A stretch of 64,000 nucleotides of DNA from Cordylochernes scorpioides (GCA_030710605.1 CP092870.1:98298592-98362591), one strand, 5' to 3'. Positions 45,100 to 56,458 are shown, counted from the stretch's first letter. The notes: generated by a model not told the origin, from the letters alone. Numbers and translations: made by a program.

Positions 45100-45560
45100 T
45101 ATGCGTCAAAAAAGAACTTGTTCCACACTCGTGAGCGCGCGCGCACGCGGCGGAGGCGTGGCCTGCCCCGCGCGCGCTGACTCCCCGATTTATTTTGTAC
45201 AGATTTATACATGGATGAATTTATTGCGATTTCACCGCCACTCTGTGTTGTGACGACGATCTAAATTCTATAGAGGTAGTCACTCACCTCTATTCTTGGT
45301 CGGCGGGGTTGATATACGACGAAAACAGGAGGGAAAATTATATTTATTACAATTTAAGAAAATAAGTAAAGTATTATTTAAACATTTACACTAAAAGGAT
45401 CGGAGATCAGGGCAAATTCTAGCGTTCGAAAAAAAGTTGTTTACAAGTTCTTCCTCTATTGTTTCCTCATTTTTGCCGCTGCATCCCCGTAGCTGCCTCC
45501 GCCGGCCTCCCATTGGCTGCTTCGGACGTCTTCTTTTCCAACAAATTTGTATTTACAGGT
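45100..45560 (-). promoter_or_regulatory. CpG-rich island, possible promoter of a minus-strand gene
   Basis: 45135-45175 is densely CpG ('gcgcgcgcacgcgg', 'ccgcgcgcgctg'). On the minus strand there is a CCAAT box at about 45510-45515 in GC-rich context. Downstream, 'gaccaagaatagag' is followed by GTGAGT (about 45280), a good donor that could end an untranslated first exon. The nearest minus-strand gene downstream is PRPF8, 5.7 kb away, which could use it through a 5'-UTR intron. That link is inference only. Confidence 0.3.
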
Positions 45561-45799
45561 TCCAGGTTCAAAATCACATTAATAGGTACCGCTCAGCAAG
45601 AGCAACCTAGTTCATGATAATTGAAACAGTGAATAATATGTGAAGGTTATTCATATATTAAACAAAATTTTAACGCGGGATTCAATTCCGGTTCATGACT
45701 TGCGGGAATCGAGGGTGTTACCCACTCGTCCCTTTTGTATTTACAATTTAACATAATAATCACATGGTGAAAATAAATTATACATTTCGGGTATTATAC

Positions 45800-46389
45800 A
45801 AATTATGACATACATATATTTTTGATATATGTACATTACCTTTTAGGGGATTTTCCTTTCCCGGTTGTAAGACTACTACTCGCACAAGTTAGAATACTTT
45901 CAAGTTTTTTTAGAGAAAACCACACCAAGATGCTCTGCGGTGAGGACCCGACTTGTACCTTCTGTAATTCAAAACTAAAAAATGAAATCACTCACTATAT
46001 TTTTGATTGCTCTGCTCTGAAAGAAGACCCCTTATGCTCAAAACTGGGCAACTCTGTGCTTCACTTCCATCAATAATTGACAATATGACCCAGAATAAGT
46101 ATATTGCTACGGCGTTTTATGGTTTCCACAAGTCCATATCTCAGAAGAAGGCCAAGTGATACTCACTCCTCACTTTCTTACTGGTACTCTTTTTGTGTTG
46201 ATTTCTTGCTTCCCTCTTTCTTCTTCTTCTTATTATTTTTTTCCTTTTCTTGTTTTTTTCTTTTTCTTTTACTCTGTATATATCGTTATTTCCTTTGTCT
46301 CACTGCTTTGTTCTTATGCATACCTCTGGTATATCCTGTATAGGGTCAGTGACCCTAAATAAAGGCTTTTTTATTGTTGTTGTTGTTGA
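45800..46389 (+). pseudogene. LINE-A 3' fragment
   Basis: The frame at 45822-46076 carries the LINE-A C-terminal motifs: '(L/D)FPFPV.R.L.AQ.R(I/V)L', then 'CTFCNSKLKNEITHYIFDC', corresponding to the Cys/His knuckle of the main copy. The end is 'ccctaaataaaggctttt' and a (TTG)n tail. It is 5' truncated and inactive. Confidence 0.75.
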
Positions 46390-47392
46390 TATATGTACAT
46401 TGTACAAAAAAAAAGGAGTGGTTAATACCCTTTTAACATTTTTTTTTCTAACTGGTACAACTTCAGCAGCCACTGGCGCCCAATTATGGATATGTAAATA
46501 TTTATTAAAGATAACAATAAATGAGGAACATTCAAAAACCTATCGATTATCATTAGAGAGAGATAGGAAAGAATTTTTTAAATTATAAAATCAAAAATTA
46601 CAATTAAAGAGTGTAAATAATAAGTTGAAACATAGAATTATGTAAATAAAGAGATTAAAGGTATAAATATTTGACTGTGATATGATGGAAAAATCTTTAT
46701 TTATGTTAAAATAGATACACGTTGCTCTGAAATTTGATCATATATATTTACATTAGCTATGTCCTTCATTGATGCTGCGACCTCCAGGAACTTCCTTTGA
46801 TGCGAATTGGGATGCCCCTGTAGATTGTGGAAATTTGTTCCATTCTGGCTGATGTTCCTGTTGTAAGATTTAGGTACTTACAGCTTGAATGAAGGCATGA
46901 GGACGTTGATGATTATATAATAATAAACTTTATTATCCCCATTTAGTAAAAGAAAGTTATAATAATGAACACATTAACAGTATAGAGAAGTAAACAAACT
47001 GTAGTGATGATGATAAGGACAGTGTGGCTCTAGCTGTAGTCGTAGCATTCAGTTTCCAACAGTTCCCAATTCAAGACCCCTTGCTCCACCTTTAATTCGA
47101 CATATTACACAGTTTTTATTTTATTACCCTATATTAAATTCTTTTAATTTTTTCAAAGCTTCATAATGAATTTTTACTAATGACAAAGTTATTTTCATGT
47201 GATCTACATTAATATGTAAATTACTTCAAGTTTTTTGTGCAACAAATTGATAAAGAGAGAAAAATCCTTAGCAAATGTAGAAAACATTTTTTTCTATTTT
47301 ACCGTACAAGTTTTTAATTATATAAAATTGAGGTTTGTTACTCTTCTCCAAATATTTGCAAAAACTTTTTTGCATATCTTAGAGTTATGAAA
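46390..47392. other. AT-rich stretch, no gene seen
   Basis: Only short frames and T-runs. Confidence 0.4.
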
Positions 47393-47591
47393 AAAGAAAA
47401 TAAGACCTAATCCAAATAATTTATTAGTGTGTGACGTTTCGGCAACAACATTGTCACCATCATCAGACAAAAGAATAATTGGAATATAGAATGGAATATA
47501 TAGAATTATTCTTTTGTCTGATGATGGTGACAATGTTGTTGCAGAAACGTCACACACTAATAAATTATTTGGATTAGGTCTTATTTTCTTT
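47393..47591. repeat. Palindromic family P copy, well preserved
   Basis: 'aaataagacctaatccaaat', 'gtgtgacgtttcggcaaca' and 'catcatcagacaaaagaata' are mirrored almost exactly, with a loop of about 25 bases near 47492. The outer flank 'ataatccaaattgtgcttta' follows. Confidence 0.85.
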
Positions 47592-48376
47592 TATTATAAT
47601 CTATAATCCAAATTGTGCTTTATCATTAGAGTTATAAATTTATCATAATTATTATAGACAGACCAAGAGACCCAGCCTTGCCCCTCCCCCAGTGATGTTT
47701 AGCATATTGCTTTAACAAACATTATGCATCACCATTGTTTAATTATCATTTTGACTAGTAGTTATGATGAGTCCAATTAATTTATCATTATTACTATCAT
47801 CATCATTCATGTACAATTTTCAAGTTTATATATTTCAAATTATTTCACTTTAGAGTGATATAAAAATGCATACTAATTTTCTACTTTCTTATCTCCGCTC
47901 AATCATATTAGGGTAATTTGACAACCATCATGACTGGGTTAAGTAGAATGGTCTGCCTTTGTCATTAAGACTGGGAGCACTACTCAGTGGCAGGCCGACT
48001 TAACTTCAAAAGAAATGGCCACCACTGACATGAGGAACAGACGCCATGTGCAGCTGCTCCTAACATGGAGTAAAAACGCTGCTCATCCTATATCCCAAGA
48101 TCAGGAGCCCTTGCAGGGTACTATCAACTGGGCTAGCTGATCCCAGGTTTTTTAGTGAGCTTGATACTGCTCCCCCTCCTCTTTTTTCACCCAGGTTGGG
48201 ACCCGCAAAAGCGGAGTTGATAATAATTTTATATTATAGTTGTGTGTGTGTGTTAAATGATTATTCTTTGGACAAATTCAGGGTTATATTTTCATATAGT
48301 GTCCACATAGAAATTAGGAAAGATAAACTTCAGAATGAGACATGGCAATTTATTTAATGTTAACAAAATTCAAAGT
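47592..48376. other. Intergenic stretch, no gene seen
   Basis: A GC-richer part (about 47930-48220) contains 'ccaggttgggacccgc' and may be a repeat. It has no coding frame. Confidence 0.35.
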
Positions 48377-49995
48377 AATTATTATTTATTTAAGTAACCC
48401 AGGTTCCTGGAGCGTACAGAAGTCGCCAACTACCCGGGATGTCCTTCTGACCTAAGTCTTCTTGGATTTATGTACAATGCCAGTGGAAGTCCAATTTATG
48501 AGGTGTTGCCAGGCAGATTTCTTTCTTGGGAGATTTTCTAGGGATGCTGGACATATGTTGGTGATACCTAGGAGAGTGGCTGTCTGGAATCTTTGGTATT
48601 GGAAGGTTGGGCAAGTGAAGAGGAGGTGGTCTACGGTTTGGTCTTCATCTTGGCAGTGGAGGCAAGTTGGGTCTTCTTTTGAGACCGTTGCAAGGTCTGC
48701 CTGAATGTAGCCATGTCCGGTCAGGATTGTTGTGGAGGTAGATCCATGCTTGATGTTTCGAAGCATTTGGAGGAGTAGTTTCGGGGTAGCAGCAAATCTT
48801 CGTAGATTTCTGGTGGAGTAGTCTTGGATGTAGAGGTCTGTCCACATTTTGAGGGCAATCTGTTCTTTTTTACCGCGCGCGACGCTCTTTGGGAGGGTGG
48901 TAAAGGATAGTGGCAGATTAGAATGTGCTGCAGCCTTTGCCGCCTGATCCGCCAGTTCATTTCCTGGAATACCGCTGTGGCCTTTAATCTAGCAGAGTTG
49001 CACATTTGGTGAAAAATGTAGGTTGTAGATTATTTCCGCAATCAGTTGTGTTCTTGGGGGCCAAGACCTACATATGGCTGATAGAGCTGATTGGCAGTCT
49101 GAGGCAATGATGAAGTGTTCTTTTGGGAAATTCATGGTTATTTTTGTTGCGTAGAGAATGGCAAGCAGTTCAGCTTGGAACGCTGAGCACTCCTGGTGGA
49201 GTTTAAGTTGTATGGTTTGTAGAGGAGGTGGTAGGATGACTCCAGCCCCAACTCCTTCTGATGATTGGGATCCGTCTGTGTAAATGGTGGTGACATTTAG
49301 TTGTAGTGATTTGGTAAAATGGATTATCTTCCGTAATGGGGGATAGGGTAAAAAGGAAGGACTTGGGCGTGATTCGTAGTGGCCCGTTTTCAAAGTTTTT
49401 AAATATTCTATGTGAGCCTTTATAGAGATATCGAGTGGGGGACAACCCGTCAATGAGATAGCTGGTATTGTCGGTGTGCATGGACCACCTCTTATTATTG
49501 TTTTCGCATATTTGTAGTGGAGACTACGTAGCTTGCGAGCCCCATTTGTGTCATATGCACGTTTTCCCCAGACACCAGAGCCATATAGTAGCGCTGGGAG
49601 AACGACTCTCTTGTAAATTTTGTGTCCGGAACTGAAGGTTGAACCAAATTGCCCTTTTATGGTGCTAGTGAGCCTTGGGAGTATCCATCGGTATTTGAGT
49701 AAACTGTTGTTGAGATGTTTAATAAATTGTCTCTTTGAATCAAAGGTAATACCAAGGATTTTAATTGTTTTGTTGATTGCAATGGGCTGGTCAAGAAGTC
49801 GGATGCTGTCCTTGTTTGGCCATCTTGGTTTGTTACTGTAAAACATGCATGCTTGAGTCTTGTGGGGATTTACCAACATTCCATGCCTTCTGCACCATTG
49901 TGAGAAATTTTCAAGAAAATTGTTTATTTGACATTTAGGAAGCTTTGGGGCCACCTGCACCATTAGTGTGAAATCATTTGCGAAGCCTTCAAAGT
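48377..49995 (-). pseudogene. LINE-B: reverse transcriptase end, RNase H and C-terminal zinc motif
   Basis: This minus-strand element is truncated at its 5' end inside the reverse transcriptase, just before the catalytic aspartates. The box reads A-N-D-F where A-D-D-F is usual. After the RT thumb comes an RNase H domain ('IYTDGSQSSEGVGAGVI', 'AFQAELLAI', 'IASDCQSAL', 'GHSGIPGNELADQAA'). The frame stays open to 48452 except for one TAG (48989-48991) where a Trp normally precedes the 'KGHSG' block. A Cys/His motif ('CLHCQDEDQTVDHLLFTC') lies near the end. The RNase H after RT points to the I/R1/jockey group. It is inactive. The 3' end has 'gtagttggcgac' and an AT-rich tail. Confidence 0.85.
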
Positions 49996-50129
49996 AATAA
50001 AATAGAGAGGCAATGAGAAAAATTTTACAGTGTATCAAAATACAGAATCGAAATTAATAATCTATTCATAAAATAATAAATGATATATGCTACCATATAA
50101 TTATAATTAAAAACAGCATTTTAAAAATA

Positions 50130-50205
50130 GATATACAATCAGGTAAAAATGCACTCAGGTAAAACCCTGGGTGTTGCTTGGGTTATTCAGCTAGAAAACA
50201 CTAAA
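50130..50205 (+). mobile_element. Helitron 3' end relic
   Basis: 'ggtaaaaccctgggtgttgc', 'ttgggttattcagctag' resembles the 3' end of the Helitron at 52309-52675 but its hairpin is mutated. Confidence 0.45.
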
Positions 50206-50217
50206 ACTAAACGCCAT

Positions 50218-51030
50218 CTATTGACAGTCTCCGCAAGCTAAGTGGGCTCGGGAAGTTAACACCCATCCCGAGGGCATAGAGAACTTTTCGAAGATCAGGG
50301 AAACGAGCTCAAACTCAGCGTCGTTCTTGATAAAGAGTACGGTGTCATCTGCATAGGTGACCACGCATACGCAGCCCATGTTCTTCTCAAGGCGGCGTAG
50401 TAGGTCCAACTCTGATGCTGAAGAGGGCGACGTTGAGGCGGCAGCCCTGCCTTAGCCCGTTGAGAAGCGGGAAGGCCTTGGTGTCTGCTTCTCCATAGTG
50501 GACAGCAATCCACCCGAGGTAGGCAGATGATAGCCCAGCTTCTCCAACAGAGCGAACAGGTAGCTCCTGCTCAGGGTATCAAACGACTTCAGGTTCAGAG
50601 AGATGACAGCCAGAGGCGTGCAATGTCTGGCTGCCTTGGCGGTTTCGTCGGACACTATCTCAATGTTCCAGGAAGAGGACCGTCCTGGAATGATGTAGGT
50701 ATAAAATTTGGATACGAGGTCTGGCAGATGAGGCAGAGGCCCATGAGCATGCCGCTATAGTCGATCGTTGGTAGGCTGATTGGCTGGAATGCCTGTAGAC
50801 CATCGTGTGATTTCTGCAGCAGTATGACCTGACCAACCAGAATGTACGTCGGTCACTGGACACGGCACGGGTGCAGGCACATCCTGTTGCAGAGCTGTCT
50901 GTGCGGTGGACCCCCACCATAGATATACCCCACCCTATCTCCTGGAACTGACCTGCGTTGCAATTGCTTCTCGAAGCATGACGCAGATGCTGCCTTACGA
51001 CTGGCCCTCCACCATCCTACTTTGAGAGGT
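50218..51030 (-). pseudogene. LINE-C reverse transcriptase remnant
   Basis: Pieces of a non-LTR reverse transcriptase lie on the minus strand in several frames: 'FQPISLPTIDY' near 50780, 'SLNLKSFDTLSRSYLFALLE' (50560-50620), 'GLRQGCRLN' near 50450, and 'VTYADDTVLFI' (about 50340-50370) with both catalytic aspartates. Frameshifts separate the blocks. The motif style is closer to L1/Tx1-type enzymes than to LINE-A or LINE-B. It is dead. Confidence 0.7.
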
Positions 51031-51190
51031 GACACCTGTTGGCCTGCTGCGCACAGATATTGGAGTTGCCGAGCTGCGCGACCCCTGCTCAGGAAAGGTG
51101 TTCACTTCTTGCGATTTTCCCCTTGGATCTGCAGTCCTGGCTCTTAGGCGTTGGCTTCCATCACGAGGCAATAAAACTGACAATTGTAGA

Positions 51191-51852
51191 GAAGGCTACA
51201 TCTACAAATATTATCTTGGTCTTGAGATGGGTAATACCAGCTATCACATCGACCTGCCCACTTTGTGAGAAAGAACTCTCGCGGTCCATCGATGGCGGAG
51301 TCTTTCTCGTGGAATATGCATATTATACATATGTATATTTATAATTATTTTGTCTTATTTATTCAAATATATTCCATTTTGCATATAACCTTATATAATA
51401 TGGTCATTGTAATAAAATAGTTTAATTCTAAATCTCTCTCTGTTATTACTCTAGGGCGTTCTGAGCCAGGTTTTATTGAACATTTATCTTCCTCTGACCA
51501 ATGTTTGATTCAAGTGGGGTCTCGTGAGACATCAGCAGGTGAGAATGGACTTCAGCTGGAGAGATTGAAACTTCTTTTTTACACATCGTTCATATAAGGT
51601 TATATAAGATTAAATATAAAATAAATAAATAAGATTAAATAAGGATATATAGCTGATTAAAATTGATATTAACTTATTTATTGACATCCTGTTGTTTTGG
51701 AGATTTACTGCCTCCAAGGGAATTTGAAGGGAAATTTCATTGATAAAGTTGGAGATGCTGAAATGTTGGGATTGCCAATAAATGAAATACATTATATTTC
51801 ATAATAAAAAAGGGGAAAAATTGCAGAGAATTTAAAAAAAATATATATATAT
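51191..51852. other. Spacer, no gene seen
   Basis: AT-rich, with short frames only. Confidence 0.4.
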
Positions 51853-52075
51853 ATATTTTTTTTTTAATTATTCCTAGTACACATGGTACAGGCCATGATA
51901 ATCATGGTGGGTAGAGGTTGGTGACAGCTTTTACTGTAAGTGCATCACATGTCTACATATGTGAGAATCAGTTTGACTTTTGCACTTACAAATGTTCCAG
52001 AGTCCCGTTTGGTTACTTGCACTCCCTGGTGAAGTTGCAAGATTCAGAGGCAATTGCAGCATTTTTTTTCTTTTG
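51853..52075 (-). mobile_element. SINE copy lacking the tRNA-like head
   Basis: 'tagtacacatggtacaggcc', 'catgataatcatggtgggta', 'gtttggttacttgcactccc' and a T-run are present. The head sequence beyond is missing. Confidence 0.65.
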
Positions 52076-52308
52076 AATTTATAAAATAAATAAATACAGT
52101 AAAACCTATCTCTAGTGAATCCCAATGGAACTGAACTTGTGGTTCATTATAGCCATAGTTCACTATATTATAAAATGGGGATTATTTCAGGTTGGTTATA
52201 AGGAAAAGTTTTGCTATGTCCCTGGTTTGTTTTAGCGAGGTTTTACTGTAAAACATGTTTCTTTGCAATAAGTCTCCTTTATGAATGATAAGGTACAATT
52301 TAGATTAT

Positions 52309-52675
52309 TCTATATACAGTTATCAGCGTCATGCGTTCTGTCACCGTTTGCTGCGCCACCAGGTGGCGCGACGGTGACCTTGGGTGACGTAATGACAGGG
52401 TAGGAACAAGAAATCACTTGCTATCATTATCATATCATTTTATGTATATATCAGATTTAAAATATATTCATACAAAAAATCTAAATAATACAATTTTCAA
52501 ATATCGTTGTGAAAATTTACATTTTTATTTTTGTATTTTAAAAACACACAAAGATTGAAGCGGGACGTTTCAAAAGAGTGCCATCCATGACGCCAATTTA
52601 TAATTGTAAAGAATAGTATTTTAATAAAACATTTAATTGGGTAAAACCCGGGCGTTGCCCGGGTCATTCGGCTAG
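52309..52675 (+). mobile_element. Non-autonomous Helitron, 367 bp
   Basis: The 5' end is TC (tctatatacag). The 3' end has a 7-bp GC hairpin (cccgggc-gtt-gcccggg, about 52648-52664), a short spacer, and CTAG followed by host T. Removing it restores the uninterrupted family P outer sequence ('gatta' joined to 'tagattataaacac'), with insertion between A and T and no target duplication, as Helitrons do. It has no Rep/helicase coding. Confidence 0.75.
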
Positions 52676-52689
52676 TAGATTATAAACAC

Positions 52690-52962
52690 AGGGTAATAAG
52701 ACCAAACCTAAATAAATAGTGTGTGAAATTTTGGTAACAGCATTGTTACCATGATCAGACAAAAGTACTGGAAGAAAAATAGTTACTGTTATCAAGTGTG
52801 TAAACAAAAAAGACAGCAGAGAGAGATAAAAAAATATTTTTCCAAGAATCCTAAAATATTATTCTTAGAATTAGAAGTGGAGTACTTTTGTCTGTTGATG
52901 GTAACAACACCGTTACCAAAATGTCACACATTATTTATTTATTTGGGTCTTATTACCTTGTT
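52690..52962. repeat. Palindromic family P copy with insert
   Basis: 'ggtaataagaccaaacctaa' and 'ggtaacagcattgttaccat' at the left mirror 'atggtaacaacaccgttacc' and 'gggtcttattacctt' at the right. The loop is about 110 bases. The Helitron sits in its left outer flank. Confidence 0.65.
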
Positions 52963-53065
52963 TCCTTTATGAATGGATTTGAAGTTTTCAGACTTTAAAT
53001 AAACCAACAAAGTGATGAGGTACACAATTTGGATTATAGATTAGAAACAAAAAAAAAAAAAAGGA

Positions 53066-53405
53066 AACAAGATTAAATCCAAATTAATAAATTTTTATTT
53101 TGTTTCGGTAGTATTTTTATCTGATGATGGTAAAAAAAAACTGTAGCTTGAGGAGCATGAACTCATGGAATTCGAGTAATCTTTACACAAGGGGATAAGA
53201 AACAACAACAACAAAAAAGACTGTTACCGAAATGACCACGAAAAAAAACCACAAACATTTCAATAGTTTGGATTTTTTTTCTTATTACAAGAAATTTTGT
53301 CAGATGATGGTAATAATGCTGTTATCGAAACGTCACACACTGTTGATTTATTTGGAATGGGTCTTATTTTCTTGTAGCTAAAATCTATAATCCATATTGT
53401 GCTTT
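53066..53405. repeat. Decayed palindromic family P copy
   Basis: Arms of the family are interrupted by a (CAA)n-tailed repeat piece (53150-53215). The right arm 'tcagatgatggtaataatgc', 'gttatcgaaacgtcacac' is clear. Confidence 0.5.
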
Positions 53406-53484
53406 TTCATTTTGTTACAATTAGTTTATAAATCAATAAACTTATTTCAGAAAAAAACAGAGATTTATTATTATTTTTTTTAAT

Positions 53485-53790
53485 TTTTTTTTTTTGCTCT
53501 CCCTAGTACACGTGGTACAGGCCATGATAATCATGGTGGGTAGTTAGCGACTGCTTTTTACTGTAAGCGCACCACATGTCTACACATGTGAAAAGCAGTT
53601 CGACTTTGCACTTACAAATGCCAGAGCCCCGTTTGGTTACTTGCACTTGCTGGTGGGGTTGGACTTTTGCAAGAATCGGGGGCCATTGGAGCATTTTTTT
53701 TTTAACAGAAAAAAGTGCCCAATGCGGGAATCGAACCCGGGTCCTAGTGGTTGAAACCAAACCGTTTACCCAGCCTTCCACCGACCCCCA
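53485..53790 (-). mobile_element. Full-length SINE
   Basis: Head at the right: 'ggtcggtggaaggctgggta' (A-box region) and 'cccgggttcgattcccgc' (B box). Body and tail are as in 31730-32044, with which it is highly similar. Confidence 0.8.
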
Positions 53791-53924
53791 TTTAATGATC
53801 GAGTTAACAAAAAAAAAAAAAAGATTGATGCAATACTTTTACAAGAAATTTCCCCCAAGCGGCAAAATGATTTTTTTTGGTCAATTATAATTTCCTCTAT
53901 ATAGAAGATAATAAAGTACTATTT

Positions 53925-54045
53925 GGATTATAGATTATAACTTCAAGGTAATAAGACCTAATTCAAATAAATTAATAATGTGTGACGTTTCGGTAACAGC
54001 GTTGTTACTGAATTGGAATTAGCTCTTTATTTCCTTGTAGCTCTA
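53925..54045. repeat. Partial palindromic family P copy
   Basis: 'aggtaataagacctaattc', 'tgtgtgacgtttcggtaaca' and a truncated right arm. Confidence 0.5.
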
Positions 54046-54259
54046 AATATGAGGTTGTTGTATATTGTAATAATTTTAAATCCACAGATTCTGTGATATA
54101 TAGATCATAATATATAACTTATCATCATTCTATTGTTGTTGACTTGTAATTATGCATCTACTCCGGTGTAATATAATAAAATCCATTTAAATAAATAAAG
54201 CCTAAAATCTATTTCTACTTTTAAATCAACCTAAATACACTACAGAGGTAATGAGAATA

Positions 54260-54451
54260 ATACAAGAAAATAAGACCTAATCCAAATAATTTATTAGTGT
54301 GTGACGTTTCGGCAACAACATTGTTACCATCATCAGACAAAAAAAAAAAAAGAGTCAATTTTACTCATTTTGTCTGATGATGGTAACAATGTTGTTGCCG
54401 AAATGTCACACACTGTTGATTTATTTGGATTAGATCTTATTTTCTTGTATT
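54260..54451. repeat. Palindromic family P copy, well preserved
   Basis: 'atacaagaaaataagaccta' mirrors 'agatcttattttcttgtat'. The inner 'gtttcggcaacaacattgtt' mirrors 'aacaatgttgttgccgaaa'. It lies just beyond the 3' end of the TBC1D7-like gene. Confidence 0.85.
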
Positions 54452-54615
54452 ATAATCTATAATCCAAATTGTGCTTTATCAGAGGTAATGAGAAAATGCT
54501 GTAAAAAAATGGGTTCATTTTCTCTCTTTTTTTGTAGTGTTTTGAGGCAGTGGCATCACAATGCTGCTGTCAGGAGGAAAGTGAACACTGAGGTGGAAGG
54601 AGGACAGTTGGGTGT

Positions 54616-54714
54616 TCAGAAGAAGAGCTGTCTGTTGGGTCGCTGATCCAAATGTCTAAGCTGCCATAGATCCAGACACTTGGTGACGGCTCTTTCCAGA
54701 CTGTCTTCCGGTAC
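54616..54714 (-). CDS. TBC1D7: TBC1D7-like, terminal exon
   Basis: This is the last exon of the gene whose other visible exons are at 56802-56931, 62824-62969 and 63605-63773. It follows a gtgcag acceptor, starts in phase 0 and encodes 32 residues to a TGA at 54616-54618. 'VPEDSLERAVTKCLDLWQL' aligns with the C terminus of human TBC1D7 as I remember it ('IPQDSSDAIVSKAIDLWHK'). The tail after that helix is longer and unlike the human one. The family's known role is as third subunit of the TSC1-TSC2 complex in the cytoplasm and on lysosomes. Whether this homologue does the same is inferred. Confidence 0.8.
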   Translation of the reverse strand, partial: VPEDSLERAVTKCLDLWQLRHLDQRPNRQLFF

Positions 54715-54841
54715 CTGCACATCCATTTCATGCCTCACACTGGGAAACACTGTTGATTATTTGCTGGATACATTGGTGAAGGTTGAACACAGCAGAGTGT
54801 TGAACGAACTCTGTAAGTCTTTTTTTTGCTTATCCCTAGTA

Positions 54842-56256
54842 CACTGCGTGACATTGAAAATGGAACACCAAGAAATAGTGGCCAGAAAATTATGCAAATT
54901 TCAGGGTAGACGCGCCTAACCGAGTTATGCAAATGATGTAAAATGCGCAGCTCTCGTGCGCACATGGAGTAAGATATAAGGGAAGGAACTTGCAGAAAGG
55001 ACAGTATTCGTGTCGTTATTTCTTCAAGGAAAATCATTGTAGAAATTTTGTTCTTGTGTCAAAAGACACGTGTAATAACAGAGAATGCCAGGTCATCGTA
55101 AACGGAGGCAGTTCAAGCAGACAGACCCTTTTACGAGGGGCATGGTGATCGGACTGAAAAGGGCAGGTTGGTCCATACGTCAAATCGCAGCTGATACACA
55201 CCTTGGTGCGTCCACGGTGCACCGACTGTGGAGAAGATGGTTGGAACAAGGAAATGTGGCAATTTATAGGAATGCCGGTGCAACCAGAGTGACGTCAGCA
55301 CGTGTGGATCGGCGTATCCTTCAACAAGCAGTGGCGGCCCCACAAGCCACTTGTACCGCCATCCTGCAACATGTGCAAGACACCCTAGATCATTCCATCT
55401 CGACCAGAACCATTTCCCGTCGATTGGTTGCTAATGGCTTGCACTCATGCCATCCGCTAAGAAGACTGTCATTGACCCCACCGAATAGGCGCCAACGTTT
55501 GGAATGGTGCCGGGCTAGATCGACGTGGATGACGGAATGGCACAGGGTCGTGTTCTCAGATGAGTCGCGTTTCTGCTTGTCCAGTGATAGTCGCCATGCA
55601 CGCGTGTGGCGTCGACGTGGAGAAAGGTCCAATCCAGCAGCAATTGTGGAACGCCCCACCGTGCGACAACGTGGAATCATGGTTTGGGGTCAATCGCGTA
55701 TGATTCCAGGTCACCTTTACTTCGTATTCAGGGCACTATGACGGCCCAACGATACGTTGATGATGTGCTGCGACCGGTGACACTCCCCTACCTTCAGGGG
55801 GTACCCAATGCCCTTTATCAGCAGGATAACGCCCAACCGCACACTGCTCGCATTAGCCAACAAGCTCTGCAAGATGTACAGATGCTTCCCTGGCCACCGT
55901 ACTCTCCTGATCTCTCACCAATCGAGCACGTCTGGGACATCATTGGACGCCGTTTGCATGCCTTGCCACAGCCTCGTTCAGAAGACGAACTGTGGCAAAT
56001 TGAGAGGGAATGGAGAGCCATCCCTCAGGAAGCCATCCGTACTCTGATTGACTCTCTACCTAGACGTGTTGCTGCGTGCATCGCCGTCCGCGGTGGTCCT
56101 ACTTGCTACTAAGCCGATGCCGTTCTCGCTCTGTATTATGACTATCATTTTGAAATAAAGATCACTTATTGTTCGTCCCTGTCTCTCTCTGTCTGCCGAG
56201 TTTCATCACTTTCTGGCCACTATTTCTTGGTGCTCCATTTTCAATGTCACGCAGTG
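54842..56256 (+). mobile_element. Tc1/mariner element, 1415 bp
   Basis: Terminal inverted repeats of 47 bp (54842-54888 and 56210-56256) differ at one position and begin 'cactgcgtgacattgaaaat'. TA flanks both ends (54840-54841 and 56257-56258). It sits in the last intron of the TBC1D7-like gene, antisense to it, and interrupts a SINE tail ('cttatccctag' on the left, 'tgtggtacaggc' on the right). Nearly identical ends suggest a fairly recent insertion. Confidence 0.95.
55085..56112 (+). pseudogene. Tc1-family transposase with one frameshift
   Basis: The start at 55085 gives a paired helix-turn-helix DNA-binding region (about residues 10-110, with 'LKRAGWSIRQIAADTHLGAS' and 'STRTISRRL'). The DDE domain follows: first Asp in 'VVFSDESRF', second in 'YQQDNAQPHT', Glu in 'SPDLSPIEHVW'. 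The frame shifts at about 55693, inside the 'GIMVWG' block, where one base appears to be missing, and the rest continues in the next frame to a stop at 56112. Total length would be about 340 residues, normal for the family. Only 32 residues separate the second Asp from the Glu, against 34 in typical Tc1. Confidence 0.9.
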
Positions 56257-56458
56257 TATATGTGGTACAGGCTCCCTGCGGTCCCCCCTGGACCCTTGGA
56301 ATATTCGACCAAATTCTGGTTCGTTTCTAAGGTGACTAACGTGGCAACGGCACCCATTTTCCAATGAAGAGCAAGATAGTGGATATTGCTGCTGCTGTGA
56401 TGGAGATGCATGGAGACATCTGAGACTCTTCTTTGGACACGACAACAACAGCAACAAC

